64,000 nt of DNA from Variovorax sp. dw_308. Its GTDB lineage: Bacteria; Pseudomonadota; Gammaproteobacteria; Burkholderiales; Burkholderiaceae_C. Shown piece by piece: positions 52,505 through 59,898 of this stretch. A model generated the notes under the pieces. It was not told the origin of the DNA. It searched no databases and worked only from the letters and a program-made list of their open reading frames with translations. Position 1 is the first letter of the stretch, and every line of letters starts with the position of its first letter. Location: the NCBI RefSeq assembly GCF_019207085.1, contig NZ_JAATOM010000008.1, forward strand, positions 62,001 through 126,000, written 5' to 3'. The position numbers and the translations under genes were made by a program.

Positions 52505-52990
52505 TTGTACGACGAGACATTCATGCGGCGCGCCCTGGCGCTGTCGGCCCGGGCACTCGACACGCCCGGCACCGAACCCTTCGGCGCGGTGGTGGTGAAG
52601 GACGGCGCCGTGGTCGGCGAAGGCTTCAACCATTCGGTCGCACATTTCGACCCCACCTCGCATGGCGAGGTGGAAGCCATCCGCGACGCCTGCCGCAAGC
52701 TGGAGACGGTGGACCTGTCGGGCTGTGATCTCTATTCCTCGTGCGAGCCCTGCGCGCTGTGCGCGGCGGCGATGCATATCGTGGGCATTCGCAAGCTCTA
52801 TTACGGTGCGTCGCTGGCGCAGTCGGGGGAGGCGTTTGCGGGTGTGTCCGCGGCCGACCGGCATCCGATCGACGTGGAGACCCTGCGTGCCGAAGCCGGC
52901 GCGCCGCTGCACAAGCGCGCGCTGCCGGCGGAGCAGAAACTGGACGGCGAGGCGATCCCCATCCTGCGCGCCTGGGCGGCCTCGCGATAG
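52505..52990 (+). CDS. Nucleoside/guanine deaminase-type protein (CDA superfamily)
   Basis: 161 residues with a TTG start at 52505, 12 bases after the amidohydrolase gene and behind GAGGAG. Zinc deaminase motifs: HGEVEAIRDACRKL (His ligand and proton-shuttle Glu, about 58-71) and SSCEPCALCAAAMHIVGIRKLYYGAS (PCxxC, about 83-108). It resembles bacterial guanine deaminase and tRNA-type deaminases; the small size and cytosine-deaminase-like neighbour favour free nucleobase deamination. Confidence 0.9.
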   Translation: MYDETFMRRALALSARALDTPGTEPFGAVVVKDGAVVGEGFNHSVAHFDPTSHGEVEAIRDACRKLETVDLSGCDLYSSCEPCALCAAAMHIVGIRKLYYGASLAQSGEAFAGVSAADRHPIDVETLRAEAGAPLHKRALPAEQKLDGEAIPILRAWAASR

Positions 52991-53008
52991 TTCGGGCGGC
53001 TCAGCGGC

Positions 53009-53824
53009 TCAGTCCCACAGCGGCGCGAGGCCGTCCGGGCTGACGAGGCGCTCCCCGCGGTCGAGCGCCGCGATCTGCGCCATCTCCTCGTTGCTGAGAT
53101 GCAGCGCTTGCGCCTTCAGGTTGCTTTCCAGGTTGGCCGCTTTCGTGGACGACGGAATCACCGCATGTCCGAGTTGCATCGCCCAGGCCAGCGCCACCTG
53201 CGCGGTCGTGGCGCCGCGGGCCAGGGCGATGCGCTGCAGCACCGGGTCGCCCAGCACCTTGCCGTAGGCCAGCGTCATGTAAGAGCTGATGCCGATGCCC
53301 TGGCGGCGTGCAAAGTCCGCGAGCTTGCGGTTCTGCAGGTAGGGATGCAATTCGACCTGGTTTGTCGCGATCGCCTGCGCACCCACCGCGTCGATGGCCT
53401 GCCGCATCAGGTCGATGTTGAAATTCGACACGCCGATGCGCTTCGTCAGCCCCTGCGCCTTGGCTTCGGCCAGCGCGCGCATGAATTCGGCCACCGGCAC
53501 CGCGTTGGCGGGCGAGGGCCAGTGGATCAGCGTCAGGTCGACATGGTCGGTGCGCAACTTCGCGAGGCTGTCCTTCAGGCTCTGCGCGAGCTTGGCCTTG
53601 GGATAGTTGTCGGTCCAGATCTTGGTGGTGATGAAGAGGTCCTCGCGCGCGACGCCGCTCTCGGCAATCGCCTGGCCCACCTCGGCCTCGTTGCCGTAGA
53701 TCTGCGCCGTGTCGATGAGCCGAAAGCCGAGCGAAAGGCCGGTCTTCACCGAGTCGATGACGGTCTGGCCGGTCAGGCGGAAGGTGCCGAGGCCGAAGAG
53801 GGGAATGCTGTTGTTGGTGTTCAT
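53009..53824 (-). CDS. Aldo/keto reductase (2,5-diketo-gluconate reductase-like)
   Basis: 271 residues from ATG 53824. The AKR tetrad is visible: Asp and Tyr in GFRLIDTAQIYGNEAEVGQAI (about 33-53), Lys in LFITTKIWTDNY, and His in VDLTLIHWPSP. NADPH-binding end: VIPSSTKAANLESNLKA. Reduces aldehydes or ketones with NADPH. It ends close to the convergent deaminase gene and follows the MFS gene by 41 bases on the same strand, so the two may be co-transcribed. Confidence 0.93.
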   Translation of the reverse strand: MNTNNSIPLFGLGTFRLTGQTVIDSVKTGLSLGFRLIDTAQIYGNEAEVGQAIAESGVAREDLFITTKIWTDNYPKAKLAQSLKDSLAKLRTDHVDLTLIHWPSPANAVPVAEFMRALAEAKAQGLTKRIGVSNFNIDLMRQAIDAVGAQAIATNQVELHPYLQNRKLADFARRQGIGISSYMTLAYGKVLGDPVLQRIALARGATTAQVALAWAMQLGHAVIPSSTKAANLESNLKAQALHLSNEEMAQIAALDRGERLVSPDGLAPLWD

Positions 53825-53865
53825 GGTAGGAGTATTTGAATGCGGGATTTGAAAGGGTTCATTCC

Positions 53866-53980
53866 TCAACGCAGCATGGAAGGGGAGCGAGGGCTGTGCG
53901 GGGGCACCCGCGGATCCGGCTTTGCCGGGCCGCCGGGTGCGCCCCCTGGAGGGGATGCGCCGAAGGCGCTGCGGGGGTGG
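53866..53980 (-). repeat. Repeat-derived DNA forming the C-terminal tail of the MFS protein
   Basis: The last 37 or so codons of the MFS gene are Pro/Gly/Arg-rich, lie after the final membrane helix, and contain GASPPGGA, also encoded by the insertion at 4886-4954. The DNA has the palindromic GC-rich look of a Comamonadaceae intergenic repeat (for example GCGCCCCCTGGAGGGG). The gene has probably run into a repeat placed at its original stop. Confidence 0.6.
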
Positions 53981-55140
53981 GCCAGCCTGCGGTCGAGCAC
54001 GCCGCTCCATTGCGTCAGCGCAAGAGACACCAGCACCACCAGCGCGCCGATCCAGGGCGTATGCATCAGCCCCAGATGCGTGACGATCAGGCCGCCGGCC
54101 CAGGCCGCGCCGGCAATGCCGAGGTTGAAGGCCGCGATGTTGAGGCCCGAGGCCACGTCGACGGCCTGCGGCGTGAAACGCTCGGCCTGCTTGACGACGT
54201 AGACCTGCAGCCCCGGCACGTTGCCGAACGCGACCGCGCCCCAGGCCAGCACGGTCAGCAGGGCCAGCCACTTGTGTGGCGCTGTGAAGTTGAAGACCAG
54301 CAGCACCACGGCCAGCAGCGCAAAGATGATGCGCAGCGCCGGGATCGGCCCCATGCGGTCGGCCAGCTTGCCGCCCCAGATGTTGCCGACGGCGACGGAC
54401 ACGCCGTAGACCAGCATCACCCAGCCCACCGCGCCGGGGCTGAAGCCCGAGACTTCGGTGAGGATCGGCGCGAGGAAGGTGAACGGAATGAAGGTGCCGC
54501 CATAGCCGATGGCCGTCTTGGCATAGACCAGCAGCAGGCGCGGCTCGGCCAGCACCTTGGCCTGTTGCGCCAGCGAGGCCGGCGGCGTGTGGCGAATGTC
54601 CTTCGGCACGAACATCCAGCTGCCGATGAACGCGATCACACCCAGTGCCGACACGGCCAGGAAGGTCTCGCGCCAGCCGAAGTGCTGGCCGATGAAAGTG
54701 CCCAGCGGCACGCCCGTGACCAGCGCCACGGTGAGGCCGGTGAACATGATCGCGATGGCGCTGGCGGCCTTGTCCCCGGCGACCAGCCCGGTCGCGATGG
54801 TCGAGCCGATCGAGAAGAACACGCCGTGCGCGAGGCCGGTGAGCACGCGCGCGGCCACCAGCGTCTCGTAGCTCGGCGCCTGCCAGGCCAGCAGGTTGCC
54901 CGCGGTGAACAAGGCCATCAGGCCGAGCAGCAACAGCTTGCGCGGCACCTTGCCGGTGAGCGCGGTGAGCACCGGCGCACCGATGGCGACGCCGAGCGCA
55001 TAGAGGCTGACCAGCAGGCCAGCCGACGGAATGTCGATGCCGAGGTCCGCGGCAACGGTGGGAAGCAGGCCGACGATCACGAACTCGGTCGTGCCGATGG
55101 CAAAGGCGCTGAGCGTCAGCGCGAAAAGGGCAATGGGCAT
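53866..55140 (-). CDS. MFS transporter, DHA1/arabinose-efflux-like exporter
   Basis: 424 residues from ATG 55140; an in-frame upstream codon is possible but MPIALFALTLSAFAIGTTEFVIVGLLP is the standard family start. Twelve membrane helices with the conserved loop GAPVLTALTGKVPRKLLLLGL (about 57-77) and VTGVPLGTFIGQHFGWRETFLAV (motif C region). Drug- or sugar-efflux permeases of this type are often run by a divergent LysR gene, as here (55237). The last 37 residues form a Pro/Gly-rich tail of repeat origin. Confidence 0.93.
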   Translation of the reverse strand: MPIALFALTLSAFAIGTTEFVIVGLLPTVAADLGIDIPSAGLLVSLYALGVAIGAPVLTALTGKVPRKLLLLGLMALFTAGNLLAWQAPSYETLVAARVLTGLAHGVFFSIGSTIATGLVAGDKAASAIAIMFTGLTVALVTGVPLGTFIGQHFGWRETFLAVSALGVIAFIGSWMFVPKDIRHTPPASLAQQAKVLAEPRLLLVYAKTAIGYGGTFIPFTFLAPILTEVSGFSPGAVGWVMLVYGVSVAVGNIWGGKLADRMGPIPALRIIFALLAVVLLVFNFTAPHKWLALLTVLAWGAVAFGNVPGLQVYVVKQAERFTPQAVDVASGLNIAAFNLGIAGAAWAGGLIVTHLGLMHTPWIGALVVLVSLALTQWSGVLDRRLAHPRSAFGASPPGGAPGGPAKPDPRVPPHSPRSPSMLR

Positions 55141-55217
55141 GAAAGGCAACTCCTGTGGGATGGCATGGAGTGTCGGCCGATCGTCTTTGCAGAAAAACCC
55201 GTCAGTCGGCACAATTC

Positions 55218-55236
55218 TGTTGACTGCGAGTCAACA
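55218..55236. promoter_or_regulatory. Perfect LysR-type operator between the MFS and LysR genes
   Basis: TGTTGACT (55218-55225), spacer GCG, AGTCAACA (55229-55236): a perfect 8-bp inverted repeat with 3-base spacer ending exactly at the base before the LysR ATG. It sits in the 96-base divergent region and is a strong candidate autoregulatory site. Its position over the start codon favours repression of the regulator gene itself. Confidence 0.7.
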
Positions 55237-56151
55237 ATGAAAACTACCCTCGAGGAATTGCAGGCCTTTGCCGCCGTGGTCGGCACGGGCTCCATCACGG
55301 CCGCGGCCGACCAGCTGGGGCAGACCGTCTCTGGCGTGAGCCGCGCGCTCGCCCGCCTGGAAAAGAAGCTCGACACCACCCTGCTGCGCCGGACCACGCG
55401 CCGCATCGAGCTCACCGAGGAAGGCCATGCCTTCCTCGTCCACGCCCGCGCCATCCTGGCCTCGATCGACGATGCCGAGGAGCACATGGCCGCGCGCCGC
55501 CAGCAGCCCGCCGGGCGCTTGCGCGTGAACGCCGCCACGCCCTTCATGCTGCATGCCATCCTGCCGCTGGTGCCCGAGTTCCGCCGCACGTACCCGCAGA
55601 TCGCGCTGGAGCTCAACACCGACGAGCTCAACATCGACCTGCTGGAGCGGCGCACCGATGTCGCCATCCGCATCGGAGAGCTGCGCGATTCCACGCTGCA
55701 CGCACGGCCGCTCGCGATCAGCCGGTTGCGTGTGCTCGCAAGTCCGGCCTACCTCAAGGCGCACGGCCGTCCCAAGGCGGTGGCCGACCTCGGCAAGCAC
55801 ACGTTGCTCGGTTTCACGCACCTCGATTCCTTGAACCGCTGGCCCTTGCGCGGCACGCATGGCGACGAATGGGCCATCACACCGACGATCGGCGCCTCCA
55901 ACGGCGAGACGCTGCGCCACCTGGCCTTGCAGGGCAGCGGCATCGTCTGCCTGTCGGACTTCATGACGGCCGGAGATCGAGCGCGAGGCGACCTGGTGCA
56001 GGTGCTTGCGAAGGACACCGTCGATGTGCGGCAGGCCATCAACGCCGTCTACTACCGCAACACGCAGTTGGCGGCGCGCATCGCCTGCTTCCTGGACTTC
56101 CTCGCCGCGCGCTTCGGCGGAGGGGCAGGGTGCTGGTCTCGGAAGGTGTGA
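55237..56151 (+). CDS. LysR family regulator divergent from the MFS exporter
   Basis: 304 residues from ATG 55237. HTH at the N-terminus (LQAFAAVVGTGSITAAADQLGQTVSGVSRALARLEKKLDTTLLRRTTRRIELTEEG type, about 8-60) and effector domain with RLRVNAATPFMLHAILPLVPEFRRTYPQIALEL and FLDFLAARFGG. There is no separate ribosome site beyond the operator palindrome, suggesting leaderless or weak translation. Likely target: the MFS gene. Confidence 0.92.
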   Translation: MKTTLEELQAFAAVVGTGSITAAADQLGQTVSGVSRALARLEKKLDTTLLRRTTRRIELTEEGHAFLVHARAILASIDDAEEHMAARRQQPAGRLRVNAATPFMLHAILPLVPEFRRTYPQIALELNTDELNIDLLERRTDVAIRIGELRDSTLHARPLAISRLRVLASPAYLKAHGRPKAVADLGKHTLLGFTHLDSLNRWPLRGTHGDEWAITPTIGASNGETLRHLALQGSGIVCLSDFMTAGDRARGDLVQVLAKDTVDVRQAINAVYYRNTQLAARIACFLDFLAARFGGGAGCWSRKV

Positions 56152-56168
56152 AGATTTCGTAGCGAGGG

Positions 56169-56236
56169 CGCCGATGTCGGGTCGAGGACCGGAACCGCAC
56201 TCTCGTGCGGTGAGGACCGCAGGCCCGAGATCGGCG
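56169..56236. repeat. Nested palindrome between convergent LysR and GNAT genes
   Basis: Outer arms CGCCGATGTCGGG (56169-56181) and CCCGAGATCGGCG (56224-56236) pair with one mismatch. Inside lies a perfect hairpin ACCGCAC-TCTC-GTGCGGT (56194-56211). It may act as a bidirectional terminator or be a REP-type element. Confidence 0.65.
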
Positions 56237-56262
56237 TCCGCAGTAGAAAGATTCAGACCTTC

Positions 56263-56655
56263 TCAGGCGTCCGGCAAGGATTCGAGCTTGATGCGATAGC
56301 GCAGCTCGCGGTTGCCGCCGATGGCGGGCACGGTGATGAATTCCTCGACCAGCACGCCGCCGTTGCGCGCGATCACGCGTTGCGACGCCAGGTTGTCCGG
56401 CGTCGTCGTGATCTCGACGTAGCGCAGGCCTTCGGCGACTGCGTCGCGCAACAGCAGCCGCAAGGCTTCCGTGGCGTAGCCGCGCCCGCTCTTCCACGGC
56501 ACCACGCCGTAGCCGATGTGGCCCAGGCAATACGGCGGCAAGGCGTTGCTTCCCTTCTGCCAGCGCAAGCCGATGCTGCCGCAGAACTCGCCGTCCCAGA
56601 TCCAGCGCCGATAGCCCGGCAGCTTGGGCACGGTCGAGCCGTCGGGCATCGTCAC
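56263..56655 (-). CDS. GNAT N-acetyltransferase, start broken or unresolved
   Basis: 130 residues from the first usable codon, GTG 56655. The acetyl-CoA fold is clear: WIWDGEFCGSIGLRW, HIGYGVVPWKSGRGYATEALRLLLRDA (CoA loop, about 46-72) and NLASQRVIARNGGVLVEEF. The same frame continues upstream without stop through protein-like sequence (PGYLAALERGWSPNNLRADA, about 56733-56792) to about 56862, but has no ATG, GTG or TTG there. An ATG at 56861 is one base out of frame. The full protein is probably about 200 residues with an N-terminal frameshift, a sequencing error or an unusual start. Confidence 0.8.
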   Translation of the reverse strand: MTMPDGSTVPKLPGYRRWIWDGEFCGSIGLRWQKGSNALPPYCLGHIGYGVVPWKSGRGYATEALRLLLRDAVAEGLRYVEITTTPDNLASQRVIARNGGVLVEEFITVPAIGGNRELRYRIKLESLPDA

Positions 56656-57054
56656 CGGCGGGCCAGCACCTTCGCGGTCGACCAGGCCGGCCAGGAAGGC
56701 GTCCGCGTCGCGCCGTATCTGTTCGATTTCCTCGCGCCCGGCGTCGGCACGGAGGTTGTTGGGTGACCAGCCGCGCTCCAGTGCCGCGAGGTAGCCTGGC
56801 AGGAATGCGCGTGACCCGGCCAGACCAGGCGAGGCAATGATGAGGGCGTGCGGGTGTTCATCGCGTGACGGTAACTCGTGCGTGCCTGGGAACCACGGGA
56901 GGTGATCCTGCGCACCGCTATTTGGATGGCGATTGCCCCGCGTCTCGTCCGAGGCACCTTCGGCCTATGTCATGTCGCACAGAGGGGCACACCGCCAGTG
57001 GGACGGCCGGGGGCTACCATGCAAGCCATCGATAAATGGCAAAACGGGGAAACC

Positions 57055-57399
57055 ATGAACTGGCTGGAACGCACGCAATTCACATGCGGACTGCTGCTTG
57101 GCGTGGCCACCGTGGCCGGCTGCCAGATGCGCGGCGACGTTCGGCCCTTGTCTTCCGAACTGCCGCCGCCGCCGAATTTCGCCGGCACCATGCCCCAGGA
57201 ATGCCGCGCCACCGAAGCCCGCTTTGCGCTGGGCAAGCCGATCGACGCAAGCACACTCGAGGAAATGCGTCTGCGTGCCGGCGCCCGCAGCGCCCGCAGC
57301 GTGCGCCCGACCGATCCGCCCCCGCGCGACGTGGATGCCACTCGCCTGAACGTCGATATCGAAGCGAGTGGTCGCATCGTCGGCGCGCGCTGCGGCTGA
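57055..57399 (+). CDS. Lipoprotein with peptidase-inhibitor I78-like domain
   Basis: 114 residues from ATG 57055 after GGGGA. Signal with lipobox VAGC (Cys at about residue 18). The mature part fits inhibitor family I78: CRATEARFALGKPID near the start, then ARSARSVRPTDPPPRDVDATRLNVDIEASGRIVGARCG, with the typical C-terminal Cys-Gly and RLNV strand. I78 proteins inhibit serine peptidases such as subtilisin; an outer-membrane-anchored copy would guard the periplasm or surface. Stand-alone gene. Confidence 0.8.
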   Translation: MNWLERTQFTCGLLLGVATVAGCQMRGDVRPLSSELPPPPNFAGTMPQECRATEARFALGKPIDASTLEEMRLRAGARSARSVRPTDPPPRDVDATRLNVDIEASGRIVGARCG

Positions 57400-57403
57400 T
57401 GAG

Positions 57404-57565
57404 GGAGACTCTGATCAGGTCCCCCGCGGACCGCGCATCCTCTGCCCGGGCGGTCTGCGGCGTTGCAGATCCTCGCCATGGCTTGGGCCATGGCTGCGGT
57501 TTGCGCCTTGCATCCCATCCCGAGCCGAGGCGCGCGTCCTCGCGGGGGACTTGATCAGAGTCTCC
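57404..57565. repeat. MITE-like element with 25-bp terminal inverted repeats
   Basis: The arms at 57404-57428 (starting GGAGACTCTGATCAGG) and 57541-57565 are reverse complements with a single mismatch, 112 bases apart. The centre holds another hairpin, GCCATGG-CTTGGG-CCATGGC. It begins five bases after the I78 gene and ends before the minus-strand gene at 57578. No transposase frame is inside. Confidence 0.75.
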
Positions 57566-57577
57566 TGAGCGCCGCCT

Positions 57578-58297
57578 TCAGTCGCTGACCTCGCATGCAT
57601 TCGGCGCAAGCCGTCCCGACACGCCGATCGGCGTGCGGATGGCGATGCGCGAGCGAGGCATGTACCGGTGGAGCAGGTGCTCGATGTCGATGTAGCCACC
57701 CGCGTTCAGCCGCTCGACCATGCGCTCGATCATCTGCCCGTAGGCGCTGCGCACCACGGGCAGCAGGCAGGCATCGAAGGACCAGAGGCGCGACATCAGC
57801 TGGAAGTTGTCCGCGGCGTCGTTGCCCGTCACCTCCGGCGCAAACTGGCTCGCGTACCGGCCCGAGAAGACCATTTGTCCGCGGTAGCCCGGATCACCGT
57901 AGTCGCCGATGCAGAAGCGCTCGTCCAGCCGATACCTCCCTGACAGCTTGAAGATTCGATCGACCCCGTCCAGCAGCGCTTCCTGGCTGTGCAGGAAATG
58001 CTGGAAGCAGGTCATCTCGGTCAGGTTCTTGACCACGTCGGGATTGGGCGCCTTGTAGATCGCCTGCACGTCGTGCAGCCCCGAGTAGTCGAACAGCCGC
58101 GTCACCGCCGGCGACAGCACGCGGGCCTGCGCCGGCTGCAGGCCGTCGCCGCACATGTCCAGCAGATGGATGGCCGCATCCGGCACGCGCTGGCGGATCG
58201 AATCGATCGTGCCGATCGTGTCTCGCAGTCGCTCCTCGGGCGCGAACATGCCGGACCTGGCGTTGATCGCGCTCGTCACGATGAAGGCAGCCTGCAT
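57578..58297 (-). CDS. Unrecognised cytoplasmic protein, possibly glycosyltransferase-like
   Basis: 239 residues from ATG 58297 (MQAAFIVTSAINARSGMF); an alternative ATG at 58321 overlaps the dapF start codon. I do not recognise a named family. The N-terminal strand FIVTSAIN, the helix RLRDTIGTIDSIRQRVPDAAIHLLDM, and the mid-protein IFKLSGRYRLDERF resemble the layout of GT-A-like polysaccharide-synthesis proteins, but no DxD is convincing. No signal or membrane segment. It is divergent from dapF with essentially no intergenic space. Confidence 0.75.
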   Translation of the reverse strand: MQAAFIVTSAINARSGMFAPEERLRDTIGTIDSIRQRVPDAAIHLLDMCGDGLQPAQARVLSPAVTRLFDYSGLHDVQAIYKAPNPDVVKNLTEMTCFQHFLHSQEALLDGVDRIFKLSGRYRLDERFCIGDYGDPGYRGQMVFSGRYASQFAPEVTGNDAADNFQLMSRLWSFDACLLPVVRSAYGQMIERMVERLNAGGYIDIEHLLHRYMPRSRIAIRTPIGVSGRLAPNACEVSD

Positions 58298-58319
58298 GCC
58301 GCGCAGGATAATCGCGCCC

Positions 58320-59195
58320 ATGCGAATTCGCTTCACCAAGATGCAAGGGGCCGGCAATGACTTTGTCGTGCTCGACGAGACCCGTGGCAGCCTCGGGCTC
58401 ACGGCTGCGCAATACCGCTTCCTCGGCAACCGCCACTTCGGCGTCGGCGCCGACCAGATCCTGACCGTGCGGCCCTCGCCCGCGCCGGGCATCGATTTCC
58501 AGTACGTGATCCACAACGCGGACGGCGGCGAGGTGGAGCAGTGCGGCAACGGTGCACGCTGCTTCATGCGCTTCGTGCGCGAGCGCGGCCTCACCACCAA
58601 GGAGGCAGTGCGCGCGCAGACGCTGTCTGGCGTCATCGAGCCCCGCATGGGCGCCGATGGCCGGGTCACCGTCGACATGGGCGCGCCTGTCTTCGAGCCC
58701 GAGAAGGTGCCCTTCGACCCGGCCGGCCTCACGCCGCAGCCCGAAGGCGCCTGGGAAACCTGGCACCTGGCCATCAGCACCCATGCCGAGAGCGCCATCC
58801 TTCCCGTCACCGTGCTGTCGATGGGCAATCCGCATGCGGTGCAGGTCGTGAACGACGTCGACACTGCGCCAGTCGCCACGCAAGGCCCGCTCATCGAGCA
58901 CCACCCGCGCTTCCCGCAACGCGTCAACGCCGGCTTCATGCAGGTCGTGAGCCGCTCGCGGATCCGCTTGCGCGTATTCGAGCGCGGCGCCGGCGAGACG
59001 CTGGCTTGCGGCACCGGGGCTTGCGCGGCGGTGGTGTCGGGCATCCGACTCGGCCTGCTCGACAATCGCGTCGACGTGGAAACGCGCGGGGGGCTCCTCA
59101 CCATCGAATGGGCGGGCGTTGGCCTGCCCGTGTTCATGACCGGCCCGGCCGTGACCGTGTTCGAAGGCGACATCGAGGTACCCGAGCAGCCATGA
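58320..59195 (+). CDS. dapF: Diaminopimelate epimerase
   Basis: 291 residues from ATG 58320. Converts LL- to meso-diaminopimelate for lysine and peptidoglycan. N-terminus MRIRFTKMQGAGNDFVVLDE is diagnostic. The two active-site cysteines are seen in EQCGNGARCFMRF (about 73-85) and ETLACGTGACAAVVSG (about 227-242). Overlaps the next gene as ATGA. First gene of the dapF-DUF484-(YdcF)-xerC cluster. Confidence 0.95.
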   Translation: MRIRFTKMQGAGNDFVVLDETRGSLGLTAAQYRFLGNRHFGVGADQILTVRPSPAPGIDFQYVIHNADGGEVEQCGNGARCFMRFVRERGLTTKEAVRAQTLSGVIEPRMGADGRVTVDMGAPVFEPEKVPFDPAGLTPQPEGAWETWHLAISTHAESAILPVTVLSMGNPHAVQVVNDVDTAPVATQGPLIEHHPRFPQRVNAGFMQVVSRSRIRLRVFERGAGETLACGTGACAAVVSGIRLGLLDNRVDVETRGGLLTIEWAGVGLPVFMTGPAVTVFEGDIEVPEQP

Positions 59196-59881
59196 AACCC
59201 ACCCATTCCGACGCCATGAACCCGATCACCGAAGACGACATCGCCAACTACCTCGCCAACACGCCGGACTTCTTCGAACGCCATGCGCAACTGCTTTCGC
59301 AGGTGCAACTGACCAGCCCGCACGGCAACCGTGCCGTCAGCCTGCAGGAGCGCCAGGCCGAGATGCTGCGCGAGAAGATCAAGGCGCTGGAGCACCGCGT
59401 GATGGACATGGTGCGCCACGGCACCGAGAACGTCGTCACCGCCGACCGGCTGCAGCGCTGGACAAGAGGCTTGCTCACCACGCGCGATGCGCGCGGCCTG
59501 CCCTGGCAGATCGCGGCCGACCTGCAGACGCTGTTCATGGTGCCGCAGACCGCCATCAAGGTGTGGGACTGCGACGCGACCTACTGGAGCGAGGGCTATG
59601 CCCAGTGGGTCACCGACGACGTGAAGACGCTGGCCACCTCGCTCACCGCACCGTACTGCGGGCTCAATTCCGGCTTCGAGGCGGCCAACTGGCTGGGCGA
59701 TGCGCGCGCGGCCGTGTCGATCGCGCTGATCCCCCTGCGCGCCGAGCCGGGCGCGCCGGCCTTCGGCCTGCTGGTGCTCGCATCGCCCGATGCGCAGCGC
59801 TTCAACCCCGAGATGGGCACCGACTTCCTCGAACGCATCGCCGACCTGGCGTCGGCAGCGCTCTCGCGGCTGCGGCCTTGA
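59192..59881 (+). CDS. DUF484 family protein (GAF-like fold)
   Basis: 229 residues from ATG 59192. The family signature ITEDDIANYLANTPDFFERHAQLLSQVQLTSPHGNRAVSLQERQAEMLREKIKALEHR (about 11-68) is complete, followed by a GAF-like domain ending PEMGTDFLERIADLASAALSRL. Function is unknown; the gene is strongly conserved between dapF and xerC in proteobacteria. Coupled to dapF by a four-base overlap. Confidence 0.93.
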   Translation: MKPTHSDAMNPITEDDIANYLANTPDFFERHAQLLSQVQLTSPHGNRAVSLQERQAEMLREKIKALEHRVMDMVRHGTENVVTADRLQRWTRGLLTTRDARGLPWQIAADLQTLFMVPQTAIKVWDCDATYWSEGYAQWVTDDVKTLATSLTAPYCGLNSGFEAANWLGDARAAVSIALIPLRAEPGAPAFGLLVLASPDAQRFNPEMGTDFLERIADLASAALSRLRP

Positions 59882-59898
59882 CGCTGCTGGCCCGCGCC

